Below the pieces are notes generated by a model. That model saw nothing but the letters and a program-made list of their open reading frames with translations. It made no database searches and had not been told where the DNA came from. From Kiritimatiellales bacterium (GTDB taxonomy: Bacteria; Verrucomicrobiota; Kiritimatiellia; Kiritimatiellales; Pontiellaceae), in the NCBI GenBank assembly GCA_021734595.1, contig JAIPIO010000108.1, positions 1-12,049 on the forward strand: a stretch of 12,049 bases of DNA. The letters run 5' to 3'. Shown in pieces: positions 1-7,995 of this stretch; the first letter of the stretch is position 1, and each line of letters begins with the position of its first letter. A program made the translations under genes and the position numbers.

Positions 1-1725
1 ACCGCGCAGCTGCCCGCCGACATCAAGGAAAGAGGGTTGTCAGCGCGCTGGGCAGCCCTGAAGCTGCTTGAACACGACGAGTGGGCGCTGGATTTTCTTG
101 GCAGTCCGGTTGCAATCCTTGAGGCCGCCAAGGAGGAAATCACACGGGTTGAAAAGCACATCGGTGAAGACCTTGATATTATTATCGCCGACGGGCGCTA
201 TGGATTTATCCATGGCCTCACGCAGGACGTTATCCAGCGCGACGCCGCGTTCAAGGGTAACATTACTGAAGCCATTGATAAAATCGTACTCAACCGCCTG
301 CTGGGCATTCCCGTCTTCTTCTTTGTAATGTATATGGTCTTCGCCATCACCATGAATGTCGGCGGACCGTTTATCGGTTTTTTCGACCGGCTTTGCGGAG
401 CCGTTTTCGTCGATGGGTTCGGCCACCTGCTGGCCGCAGTGCACACCCCCGAATGGTTGACGACCCTGCTGGCCAACGGCCTGGGAGGGGGAATCCAGAC
501 GGTATCGACCTTCATCCCACCGATTTTCTTCATTTTTCTCTGTCTCTCATTTCTGGAGGATTCGGGCTACATGGCACGCGCCGCATTTGTCATGGACCGC
601 TTTCTGCGCGCCATCGGACTGCCGGGCAAGGCCTTTATTCCGATGCTGGTCGGCTTCGGCTGCAACGTGCCGGGCATCATGGCCACCCGTACGCTGGAGA
701 ACAACCGGGACCGTATCCTCTCCATACTGATCAACCCCTTCATGTCCTGCGGTGCGCGCCTGCCGGTGTACACCCTGTTTGCTGCCGCCTTTTTCCCTGA
801 AAGCGGGGGCATATTAATCTTCGCCATATACATGACCGGAATTTTCCTCGCAGTGATTACAGGACTGCTCTTTAAGCGAACCATCCTGCAGGGTGACGTT
901 TCCACCTTTGTCATGGAGCTGCCCCACTATCACATGCCAACGCTTAACGGCATCATGTTCCATACCTGGACGCGGTTGAAGGGATTTATCATCCGGGCCG
1001 GCAAGGTTATTCTGGTTGTGGTGGTCATCCTGAGTTGCCTGAGCTCGATCGGCACGGATGGAACGATCGGCAATGACAACTCGGGAAATTCCATCCTTTG
1101 CGCGGTCAGCCGTAAAATCACACCCGTTTTCCGACCCTTGGGGATCAAGGATGAAAACTGGCCGGCCACGGTCGGCCTGTTTACGGGTATCTTCGCAAAG
1201 GAAGCGGTGGTCGGCACACTGGATTCGCTCTATTCCCAAATCGGCGCGGAGGAAACCGGCACGGAAGAGGAGGTAGCCTATTCCTTTTTGGGAAGCATTG
1301 CCGATGCGTTTGCCGCCATTCCGGCGGGCTTTGACGGCTTTTTCAAATCGATGACCGATCCGCTGGGCGTTTCCAGTGCCATGCACGAAATTGATTCGTC
1401 CGACCAGAAATCCTATTCCGTCATGGTACAGCGCTTCGGCGACGGAAACGCGGCCATTGCCTATCTTTTATTCATTTTGATCTACGCCCCCTGCGTAGCG
1501 GCCATCGCAGCCATCTACCGGGAAACCAGTCTGGGTTGGGCTGCGTTTGCAGTATTCTATTTGACGGTGCTGGCGTGGACAGTCGCCACGGGATTTTATC
1601 AGATGGCCACCTTTGCGGCACATCCCCTGTCATCCGCACTGTGGCTGGCTTTTTGCGTTTTCCTGGCTGCGGGCGGTTATGCCGGGCTCGTACTCCATGG
1701 GCGGGGAAACCGGGTCAGTGCCTAG
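1..1725 (+). CDS. feoB: Ferrous iron transporter FeoB, 3' part (5' end outside window)
   Basis: Imports Fe(II) across the inner membrane. The reading frame is open from base 1, so the 574 residues here are the C-terminal part of a protein usually near 700-800 aa. The N-terminal GTPase domain is off the left edge and only the end of its helical linker is seen. The multipass permease follows. Family motifs in window numbering are G220-C-N-V-P-G with ATRTLE just after, S249-C-G-A-R-L-P-V-Y257, and F398-A-K-E-A-V-V-G-T-L, matching the two Gate segments and FeoB_C core. A charged, poorly hydrophobic loop (about residues 406-470) precedes the last three membrane helices. The TTG at 37 is internal and not a real start. 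The gene converges on the polysaccharide cluster and is probably unrelated to it. No frameshift is seen. The identification is secure; whether the missing 5' part is intact cannot be judged. Confidence 0.96.
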   Translation, partial: TAQLPADIKERGLSARWAALKLLEHDEWALDFLGSPVAILEAAKEEITRVEKHIGEDLDIIIADGRYGFIHGLTQDVIQRDAAFKGNITEAIDKIVLNRLLGIPVFFFVMYMVFAITMNVGGPFIGFFDRLCGAVFVDGFGHLLAAVHTPEWLTTLLANGLGGGIQTVSTFIPPIFFIFLCLSFLEDSGYMARAAFVMDRFLRAIGLPGKAFIPMLVGFGCNVPGIMATRTLENNRDRILSILINPFMSCGARLPVYTLFAAAFFPESGGILIFAIYMTGIFLAVITGLLFKRTILQGDVSTFVMELPHYHMPTLNGIMFHTWTRLKGFIIRAGKVILVVVVILSCLSSIGTDGTIGNDNSGNSILCAVSRKITPVFRPLGIKDENWPATVGLFTGIFAKEAVVGTLDSLYSQIGAEETGTEEEVAYSFLGSIADAFAAIPAGFDGFFKSMTDPLGVSSAMHEIDSSDQKSYSVMVQRFGDGNAAIAYLLFILIYAPCVAAIAAIYRETSLGWAAFAVFYLTVLAWTVATGFYQMATFAAHPLSSALWLAFCVFLAAGGYAGLVLHGRGNRVSA

Positions 1726-1733
1726 CGGCGGGG

Positions 1734-1756
1734 TTCCAATGATTGGAACACTTTTT
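1734..1756 (+). terminator. Possible weak terminator after feoB
   Basis: The palindrome TTCCAATGATTGGAA (1734-1748) can fold with six pairs around TGA. It is followed by CAC and five T (1752-1756), nine bases after the feoB stop. The stem is short and AT-rich, so it would be a weak intrinsic terminator. It is also the first copy of the repeat family described at 1734-1773, so its terminator role is inferred only from position. Confidence 0.35.
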
Positions 1757-1773
1757 CCAGACATCGGAAAAAG
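1734..1773. repeat. Pair of TTCCA-N5-(T/C)GGAA palindromes
   Basis: The first copy is TTCCA-ATGAT-TGGAA at 1734-1748. The second is TTCCA-GACAT-CGGAA at 1755-1769, set inside an 8-bp perfect inverted repeat CTTTTTCC (1751-1758) / GGAAAAAG (1766-1773). The two centres (1741 and 1762) are 21 bp apart, about two helical turns. The same core occurs four times at 10796-10884, and the 10-mer CTTTTTCCAG is identical at 1751-1760 and 10844-10853. The function is unknown; a protein-binding site or a dispersed intergenic repeat are both possible. Confidence 0.75.
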
Positions 1774-1776
1774 CAC

Positions 1777-1800
1777 AAAAAAAGCCCGGCATCACCGGGC
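1777..1800 (-). terminator. Intrinsic terminator of the polysaccharide cluster
   Basis: Read on the minus strand, the sequence is GCCCGG-TGATG-CCGGGC followed by seven T. The six-pair stem is all G/C, the loop has five bases, and it starts 29 bases after the wbaP stop codon. No T run follows the stem on the plus strand, so it serves the minus-strand operon rather than feoB. Confidence 0.88.
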
Positions 1801-1829
1801 GTGCGATATCATGAATCTTCTTCCCTCGG

Positions 1830-3257
1830 CTAATAGGCGCCCTTTCCGCCAAATACCACTTTGAAGGTTCTCACTATGATCACAATGTCGAGCCAGACTG
1901 ACCAGTTGCGTACATAGTAGGGATCCCATTTTTCCATGCCAGCGGTGCCGGCTTCGCTGCGCCCGGACACTTGCCACAAGCCGGTGACACCGGGATAGAC
2001 GCGGTCGCGCAGGAAGCGCACCTGCTCGGGAAGATCCCGATAATGATAGTCAGGCAATGGGCGTGGACCCACCAGCGACATGGATCCCCATAGCACATTC
2101 AACAGCTGTGGTATCTCGTCAAGCGAGGTTTTTCGGAGAAAGTTGCCGATCCTGGTCGTGCGCGGATCCTTCTTGAGCTTGTAGTGCCGCTCCCATTCAA
2201 CACGCAGTGCCGGATCCCTTTCAAGAGCCCGCTCCAGCACCTTCTCCGCATCCGGCACCATGGTGCGGAATTTCAACGTGCGGAACACCTTCCGGTTTTT
2301 GCCAAGGCGCGGCTGTAGAAAGATAGGGTTCTTGAAATCCTCAAGCCAAATCAGGATATAGAGCAATGCCAGCAGCAAGGCCCAAAGCGGTAATGTTCCA
2401 ATGATCAGCACCAGATCGATAACGCGCTTAGTGATCAGGGCAAAGGGGTTAAGTAGGTTGCGTGTAATTTCGAGGCCGAGAATCCCCTGCAGGTCGCGGG
2501 GAACCACCCATAGCGAGGGAGCTTCAAACAGGTCGGGAACAAGGATCACCCGGCGGTAGATCTCGAGAGGGCCTTCGAGCGTTTCAATCAACTTATGCCG
2601 TGAAGCGTCGGCCATCGCCATGATGGCAATGGGGGTACGGGTGGTGATGTTGTGGAGATCACCCAAAACGGGGACTCCGTTAATCACGGCACCTTGCCTG
2701 GCCTCATCGGAAAAAACCACTGAGGGGATGTAGCCCAGCCCAGGTTCCGCACGCACGGCCGTGATCACCATTTCAACCGAGCGGATATCACCATAGATGG
2801 AGACCGGCACGCCCCATTGCCCCAGACTGATCACGATGCCCCTTGTGGTTGCGCGCGCGAGCGGAACGAAGACTGCGCTCAGTAGGTAGGTGAAAAGAAA
2901 GACGATGCGGCTGGAGGAAAACGTGATCCTTGAAAAAAAAGACGCCAGCAACACTGTGGCAAAAAGAATAAACAGGGCTCCTTGGATCCGTCGAAGCTCA
3001 TCCACAACCCCCACACCCCAACCGGGGAGCAAACGGGCAATTGCGGAAACCACGGTCCAGGCAGGGACAATCATGAATCCATTGCGGATCGAAAACGGTA
3101 TACCATTGCTCAACAGTAATAGACCATTTGCCAGGCAAAGCGCGCCCGATACCGCAACGGCATCCGCCATCATGATCGCGAGCGTATTCGACATAAACCG
3201 ACGGTAGAACCTCGGTTGCCGCCCTGCCATATCAATATTGATAACATCCCGCCTCAA
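1830..3257 (-). CDS. wbaP: Undecaprenyl-phosphate hexose-1-phosphate transferase (WbaP-like)
   Basis: Transfers a hexose 1-phosphate (typically galactose, sometimes glucose) from a UDP-sugar to undecaprenyl phosphate, the first membrane step of glycan assembly. The 475 residues have the long polyprenyl-phosphate transferase layout: about four membrane helices (around 24-135), a Rossmann-like soluble middle region (around 150-250), then the bacterial sugar transferase domain from K277 with a membrane-inserted helix. The catalytic domain shows K329-F-R-T-M, the D380-E381 dyad in LDEIPQLLN, and G397-P-R-P. The C-terminus ends in GKGAY, as in many WbaP proteins. The TTG start at 3257 was chosen over ATG at 3230 because GAGGTG lies five bases upstream of TTG and no Shine-Dalgarno precedes the ATG. 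It is the last gene of the cluster. Galactose rather than glucose specificity is not proven by sequence. Confidence 0.92.
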   Translation of the reverse strand: MRRDVINIDMAGRQPRFYRRFMSNTLAIMMADAVAVSGALCLANGLLLLSNGIPFSIRNGFMIVPAWTVVSAIARLLPGWGVGVVDELRRIQGALFILFATVLLASFFSRITFSSSRIVFLFTYLLSAVFVPLARATTRGIVISLGQWGVPVSIYGDIRSVEMVITAVRAEPGLGYIPSVVFSDEARQGAVINGVPVLGDLHNITTRTPIAIMAMADASRHKLIETLEGPLEIYRRVILVPDLFEAPSLWVVPRDLQGILGLEITRNLLNPFALITKRVIDLVLIIGTLPLWALLLALLYILIWLEDFKNPIFLQPRLGKNRKVFRTLKFRTMVPDAEKVLERALERDPALRVEWERHYKLKKDPRTTRIGNFLRKTSLDEIPQLLNVLWGSMSLVGPRPLPDYHYRDLPEQVRFLRDRVYPGVTGLWQVSGRSEAGTAGMEKWDPYYVRNWSVWLDIVIIVRTFKVVFGGKGAY

Positions 3258-3261
3258 GTTA

Positions 3262-3267
3262 CACCTC
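3262..3267 (-). promoter_or_regulatory. Ribosome binding site deciding the wbaP TTG start
   Basis: GAGGTG on the minus strand, spaced by TAAC from the TTG codon at 3255-3257. Nothing similar precedes the next in-frame ATG at 3228-3230, which supports the rarer start codon. Confidence 0.65.
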
Positions 3268-3349
3268 GATAAACATGCGGGAAAGAATGTCTAATATAAG
3301 TTCGTTTTACTAGCATTTTTTCACCGCGCAGTTGGTGGATATCCCGGTC

Positions 3350-3367
3350 GGATAGCGTCAACTATCC
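3350..3367. other. Small hairpin in the spacer before wbaP
   Basis: GGATAG (3350-3355) and CTATCC (3362-3367) form a perfect 6-bp inverted repeat with loop CGTCAA, in the 189-bp spacer (3258-3446) between the ligase/polymerase gene and wbaP. No T run follows on either strand, so it is not an intrinsic terminator. The rest of the spacer has no convincing ORF and no clear sigma-70 promoter; a TATATT on the minus strand near 3295 lacks a good -35 partner. It may be an operator, an mRNA structure, or chance. Confidence 0.3.
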
Positions 3368-3446
3368 CATACATCGATTTCTGCACGCCCCTATTCGTCA
3401 GCACCCGCTGGGTCAAGTGCCCGCCGTATGGCGAACAAGAATCGGG

Positions 3447-5564
3447 TTATTCCTGCATCATAAGATCCAATAGCGTCTGCAACAGAAGGATTTCCGGGTC
3501 ATCTTCGTCCGGCATACCTTCACCTTGTTGCTTATCTGTTACATCCCCCTGATTGCCAACTGTGGGTTCAGTGATGGGTGCCGGCATTTTTTTTGGGGGT
3601 TGCATATAACCCAGTTTAACTTTCAGCCATTGTATATTCCGCTTCGTGGACGGGCTGTTCTTAATCTTCATGGCCCGGTCAAAGACATGCAATGCCTCTT
3701 CGTAATGCCCGGCTTTTCGCAATTCGACCCCAAGATTCCACTGATAATAGTCATTAAAACGTTTATATTCAGCGACACGGCGCAGCAGTTCCAATCCACG
3801 CTCCTGCTCACCGAGATAGATCAATACCCGCCCGAGACCGAAAACAACCGTCGGTTCAAGCTGGTTCAGATTATATGCCTTTTCGTAGATATTCTTCTCT
3901 TTTACCGCAAATGAATGTTTTTCATCCCGATCAAGCGTATAGTACCGCTTCTTGAAATAGATTTCTCCAAGCCCGGCATAGGCTCGCCAGTTTTGCCGAT
4001 CAACCTTGGCGGAAATGTTATAATACCGTTCTGCAAGTTCCGCTTTTTTCCCCGTCGAGGCGCGGTCGCCCAATAGTCGCAGATAGGCCGAACCCATGGT
4101 CTGTCCGCACAAAACCGTCGCGGCCAGGAAGGTGATTCCAAGGATGGTACAGAGAATGTTTGGCCAATGGCCGAAAACGCCAGCCGGCGGGTTTTCAGAT
4201 TCCGGTTTCATCTTCGCAACCTTTCGGCCCTGGGCGGCATGAACCATGGGTCCCACCGCCACCGCCGCCAGAAAAACGAACACCTGAGCGTTGGCAAACA
4301 CGTGCATCTGAAAATCGAAAAAGGAATGCACCATCGTTCCCGCCATGGTGCCCAGGAATGCAACAGCCAAATAGGCATGATGCATATTCGGTGTCTTCAT
4401 AAAGAAAACGAACAGCCGCACGATACCGTACAGCCATGCCGCCGCAAATATTCCGAAACCAATCAATCCGTAATCGGCCATCATTTCCAGATATTCGTTA
4501 TGCGGGTGGCCGGTCAGGAGCCGCACTGCTTTACACCGGTACCTGTATTGAGGAAAGACCAACTCGTAATTGCCGGGACCAAAACCGATAAGCGGTTTCT
4601 TCTTGATCATGTCAATCGTATCCATCCAGGTCTGTGGACGAAAATCCTTTGATTCGCTTCCGATACCCTCCTGCTGTTGCCCCTGAACAAACTCAACCAC
4701 CGGTTTCATCCGCCGCCGGAACACCTCGGAATACTTCCATGCCCCCGTCAGCAGAACGGCACTAAGGAGCGGAACAACCACCAGCAACGTGAGAAACAGT
4801 TTCCGGCTGTTGCGCAGCGCAAGCAGGCAGACGGTCACGCCCAGAGCGGCAATGCTGCCCAACCAACCCGCGCGCGATTCGCTTAGATAGATCGGCGGCA
4901 GAAAAAGAACCAGGCTGTAGCCGGCAAGAATTCTTAACCATATACCCGCTTGGGGAATAAACGGCAGTACCAGACAGAATGGCAGGAGCATCTGCAGCAA
5001 ATGGGCAAAATGGTTGGGGCAGATATAGGTGGCGGACAACCGGCCCTCATAGGTGAAATAGCGTTCGGTCCATAGAACATGATCCGGACTCTTAAAGTGG
5101 TTCACCACGCCATACAGGGCGATCAGCATGACGACAAACATGAATGCGCCCAAAAACCCGCGGATGCGGCGGAAGGTGGAAAAAGCACCGGCCCACGTCC
5201 AATAGGCCCCGACAATGCCCCCCAATGCAAGCATTTCAATTTTCGCCTCATAGGGAATGTCGGCAAAAGGCGCCAACACCATACCAAATGCCAGGAACAG
5301 CAGGAGCAACCCTCCGGATAGCGGTGCCGAACGCATGGCCGACCGGTTCTGCCTGTTTGTAAAAAACCAGACCGTTACCAACGTGTAATTCAACATCAGC
5401 GCAGGGGCGATCAACCATGTTTTATCCGCTCCGGCCAGACCGTAGAACAGGATGGAAGACAGCGGCACAATAAAAAGAAGCAGTATAATCCAGCCCCCCG
5501 ACGATCCGTTTGCCCCGGTCGCCTCATGTCTTTTCTTTTTCAATGTTCTCTTTTTCCCGTTCAT
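3447..5564 (-). CDS. O-antigen ligase/polymerase family protein with C-terminal TPR region
   Basis: Multipass inner-membrane protein of the Wzy_C/WaaL family, which polymerises lipid-linked repeat units or moves the glycan to an acceptor on the periplasmic side. The 705 residues have about ten hydrophobic segments before residue 475. The large outside loop holds H353-P-H-N-E-Y-L-E, the family signature, preceded by a GFGPGNYE stretch. After the last helix (around 470-495) comes a soluble tail of about 200 residues with TPR-like helices (WRAYAGLGEIYFKKRYY near 525; ALHVFDRAMKIKN near 635) and an acidic end. Plain Wzy/WaaL proteins are near 400-450 aa, so the tail is an addition found in some bacterial O-antigen ligase-like and pilin-glycosylating proteins. 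The start ATG overlaps the preceding gene's TGA (ATGA), with AAGGGA upstream. Ligase versus polymerase cannot be decided here. Confidence 0.88.
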   Translation of the reverse strand: MNGKKRTLKKKRHEATGANGSSGGWIILLLFIVPLSSILFYGLAGADKTWLIAPALMLNYTLVTVWFFTNRQNRSAMRSAPLSGGLLLLFLAFGMVLAPFADIPYEAKIEMLALGGIVGAYWTWAGAFSTFRRIRGFLGAFMFVVMLIALYGVVNHFKSPDHVLWTERYFTYEGRLSATYICPNHFAHLLQMLLPFCLVLPFIPQAGIWLRILAGYSLVLFLPPIYLSESRAGWLGSIAALGVTVCLLALRNSRKLFLTLLVVVPLLSAVLLTGAWKYSEVFRRRMKPVVEFVQGQQQEGIGSESKDFRPQTWMDTIDMIKKKPLIGFGPGNYELVFPQYRYRCKAVRLLTGHPHNEYLEMMADYGLIGFGIFAAAWLYGIVRLFVFFMKTPNMHHAYLAVAFLGTMAGTMVHSFFDFQMHVFANAQVFVFLAAVAVGPMVHAAQGRKVAKMKPESENPPAGVFGHWPNILCTILGITFLAATVLCGQTMGSAYLRLLGDRASTGKKAELAERYYNISAKVDRQNWRAYAGLGEIYFKKRYYTLDRDEKHSFAVKEKNIYEKAYNLNQLEPTVVFGLGRVLIYLGEQERGLELLRRVAEYKRFNDYYQWNLGVELRKAGHYEEALHVFDRAMKIKNSPSTKRNIQWLKVKLGYMQPPKKMPAPITEPTVGNQGDVTDKQQGEGMPDEDDPEILLLQTLLDLMMQE

Positions 5565-7153
5565 TGCATCCCTTTCGACGATCCCTGCTTTTCCAGTAGC
5601 CAGATGCCGCCGAATTCATTGTCCAAGAGGCGGCCGACATGTGGACGTAATTGCCGGGAGAGGGTTTCAACCCGTTTGGCTTGTGAAGGAAACCGAACCT
5701 TCATCGACGCAGGATACTCAAATACATCATTCAGGATATAAACTTTGGAAGCGGATATGGCCCTTGTCTGCCAATCACGCGACGAGGATTGGTTGAGATC
5801 AATGACTTCGGCTTTAGAGTGATACTTCAGATAGCGGACAAATACAGGATTTTCCGCAGTGAGAATGATATCCCCCTCCGTTGCATGTTCCAGAACCCAT
5901 GCTGACTTCTGAATATTATAATCACTCTCCGGGTGCTTCAGCAGTCCGATCCCGCCCACATAATTATGCAATCCCAGGAAAATCAGAATAAGCATCACGA
6001 TCCACAGTTTATTGGCCCGCGCCAACGGAGCAATAATCAGCCCGCACACCAGCAACCAAAAAGGAATCAGTCCCATCACCCATACTTCGGGATTGCCCGG
6101 TTCCATCAGCAGCAGCGCACCGGCATACAGTATAAACCAGAGCGCAATAACAAATATGGTCTGCCAGCCGCCAACCATCATCAAGACGTTCGTACGCTCA
6201 TCCCGCACCGCCTTCCGCCATGCCGAACCGGCACGGACAACGCCGTAGAGCGACATGCCACTCAGCAATACCAGCGTCATAAGAGGAACAATACGCTGAA
6301 CCATGGAAAGACTCCTGCCCAGATATACCTCTTCCATGAGCATGCGGGACGGGAACAGTTGCAGCAACCAGTCACTGACTGCCGGAAACGAAAAAAGGAA
6401 GTTGCCCGAAACCAGACACTGGCTCAAACCAATAAGCCCCTTGGGAAACAGATTCCATTCCAACCGCTCGCTCAACGGCGGGAGGCCCAGGCTGAAAACC
6501 TGCGACGACTCAAAATAGAAGATCCACGCGTAGGCAAACAGCACGACGGTTCCGGCAACCACTTCATGCCATACCGCATACCGCAGCTTGCCGTTTAACA
6601 GGTAAAACAGCGGGATAATTATAAAGACCGGCACGCCATTCATCACATGGAATAATGCACTGACACCGGAAATGAACGCAGCCAAAAGCACCATGTTCAA
6701 ACTCTTTTTCGGAGCGGTGGCCAGAAAAACGGCCAGCAGAACAAGAAAACTGGCAGGCAGAATAACCTCGGCCTCAACCGCATACCGCCAGAAACCGTAG
6801 GAAAGGGCCATCAGGCCTGCTGCGAAGAGTGAACTGACCGGCCGCATGCTGTAACGCCGGTAGCAGAACCGGTAGAAGAGAAAAACCGCCCCCGCCGCGG
6901 AAAGCGAACTGAAGAAAACCAGCAGCGGATAGGCCCGGTCGGAATACCCGATTGCTTGAAGACCATTATAGATGCCCTTGGTTGCGGCACCGTACAAAAG
7001 ATGGTGCGGGTGGTAAAGCCAGTCATGGCCATCCATCTCAACCTGATATGCATATTCGAATGCGTCATCGGCTTCGGTATGGTTGACAACCCCGGAATTC
7101 CAAAAAAACAGGAACGCGGAAACAAACAACAAAATATGGAAAATCCGGCGCAT
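5561..7153 (-). CDS. Multipass membrane protein, GT-C glycosyltransferase-like
   Basis: A 530-residue integral membrane protein with an N-terminal hydrophobic helix and around ten more along its length, ending in a soluble domain of about 120 residues. The first periplasmic loop carries E27-A-D-D30 just after helix 1 and H48-P-H-H-L-L-Y54. An acidic pair in the first outer loop is the usual catalytic site of GT-C enzymes (PMT/ArnT type), which use polyprenyl-phosphate sugars. That makes it a candidate for adding a side-branch sugar in the periplasm. The family assignment rests on topology and this acidic motif only, with no strong signature. It could instead be an uncharacterised membrane protein of the cluster. 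It starts two bases after the wecG-family stop and its TGA overlaps the next start (ATGA), so it is translationally coupled to both neighbours. Confidence 0.72.
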   Translation of the reverse strand: MRRIFHILLFVSAFLFFWNSGVVNHTEADDAFEYAYQVEMDGHDWLYHPHHLLYGAATKGIYNGLQAIGYSDRAYPLLVFFSSLSAAGAVFLFYRFCYRRYSMRPVSSLFAAGLMALSYGFWRYAVEAEVILPASFLVLLAVFLATAPKKSLNMVLLAAFISGVSALFHVMNGVPVFIIIPLFYLLNGKLRYAVWHEVVAGTVVLFAYAWIFYFESSQVFSLGLPPLSERLEWNLFPKGLIGLSQCLVSGNFLFSFPAVSDWLLQLFPSRMLMEEVYLGRSLSMVQRIVPLMTLVLLSGMSLYGVVRAGSAWRKAVRDERTNVLMMVGGWQTIFVIALWFILYAGALLLMEPGNPEVWVMGLIPFWLLVCGLIIAPLARANKLWIVMLILIFLGLHNYVGGIGLLKHPESDYNIQKSAWVLEHATEGDIILTAENPVFVRYLKYHSKAEVIDLNQSSSRDWQTRAISASKVYILNDVFEYPASMKVRFPSQAKRVETLSRQLRPHVGRLLDNEFGGIWLLEKQGSSKGMQ

Positions 7154-7155
7154 GA

Positions 7156-7995
7156 TTAGTCATCCACTTCGTATTTTCGGATGCCGAGCAGCTGCAGGGC
7201 GGAATAAAAGAGAAAGCATGGGACAATATCCAGATAACGGCGCCACAACCGTTTCGGTTCCTGGCACAGTCGATGAAGCCACTGCAACCCGGAATTCTTG
7301 ATCCATCCGGGAGCATCTTTCTTGAGCCCCGCGTGAATATCAAATGCGGCCCCCACCCCAAGCATGATTTTTGCATCCAGCTTATGAATGTGCCCAGCCA
7401 TGAACCGTTCCTGCTTCGGGGTGCTCAAACCAACCCAGAAAAAATCGGGTTTGCAGGCCGTCACCATTTGCTGCAGTTCATCCTCTTCGGCATCGGTTAG
7501 CGGACGGAATGGCGGCGCGTAGGTGCCGACTATTTTGATGCCGGGGAACCGGTGTTCGAGATTCATTTTTAATTTGTCCAGCGTTTCACAGGTAGAACCG
7601 TATAAAAAATGGGAAAATGAATTGCCCGTAAAATCGGGCTCATCAGTCAGCGGTGGATGCGTCCTTCCTTCGCAGATTTTGAGCATCAATTCTGGACCGT
7701 AAACCCTGCCCATATGTATGAATCCATACTCCCGCCCCATCCACACCGTCGGCATGCCGTCAGGGACCGTCATCAGCGAATTATTGTGGATCGCTTTCAG
7801 TTCCGTGTCGCGCTGCGACTCAATCACACCATGCACGCTGGTCACACACACATAACCGGTTTTGCCGGCTTGCACACAGTTGAACAAGGTTTGTGCCGCC
7901 CGTTCCAAATCAAACGCGCAGATCTCCACACCCAATACATTGGTGCAGGGTATATCTAAATCTTGATCAACCATCCCTGAAATCCATTTCGTCAA
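7156..7995 (-). CDS. WecG/TagA/CpsF family glycosyltransferase (GT26)
   Basis: Adds a sugar, often the second residue, to the undecaprenyl-linked glycan on the cytoplasmic face. WecG and TagA use ManNAcA or ManNAc; CpsF types use other sugars. The 279 residues match the family length of about 240-280. Seen motifs are the N-terminal NVLGVEI (19-25), TSVHGV (52-57), P78-D-G-M-P with the Asp-Gly typical of the active site, and V188-G-L-S-T-P-K-Q-E-R-F-M199, the family's best signature. The start is TTG at 7995, overlapping the upstream TGA as TTGA. ATG at codon 8 (7974) is a real alternative and would still keep the whole domain, so the N-terminus is uncertain. A hydrophobic patch near the C-terminus (ILGVGAAFDIHAG and FLFYSALQLLG) fits peripheral membrane binding. 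The sugar transferred is unknown. Confidence 0.93.
   Translation of the reverse strand: MTKWISGMVDQDLDIPCTNVLGVEICAFDLERAAQTLFNCVQAGKTGYVCVTSVHGVIESQRDTELKAIHNNSLMTVPDGMPTVWMGREYGFIHMGRVYGPELMLKICEGRTHPPLTDEPDFTGNSFSHFLYGSTCETLDKLKMNLEHRFPGIKIVGTYAPPFRPLTDAEEDELQQMVTACKPDFFWVGLSTPKQERFMAGHIHKLDAKIMLGVGAAFDIHAGLKKDAPGWIKNSGLQWLHRLCQEPKRLWRRYLDIVPCFLFYSALQLLGIRKYEVDD

Noticed and set aside
814..1386. 190-codon minus-strand ORF within feoB
   Set aside because: It lies wholly opposite conserved FeoB motifs, has no recognisable family, and is a shadow of GC-rich coding sequence.
1784..1800. Bidirectional terminator serving feoB
   Set aside because: On the plus strand the GC stem is preceded, not followed, by the A/T run, so it cannot terminate feoB by the intrinsic mechanism.
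3258..3446. Sigma-70 promoter for wbaP in the spacer
   Set aside because: A TTGACG-like box on the minus strand lacks a TATAAT-like partner at proper distance, and TATATT near 3295 lacks a -35; not strong enough to list.
3525..3914. 129-codon plus-strand ORF opposite the ligase/polymerase tail
   Set aside because: It is antisense to the TPR region, has no family likeness and no ribosome site worth noting.
5933..6598. 221-codon plus-strand ORF opposite the GT-C-like gene
   Set aside because: Its translation is rich in Q, H, P and R with no hydrophobic core or recognisable motif, and the opposite strand encodes a coherent membrane protein with coupled neighbours.
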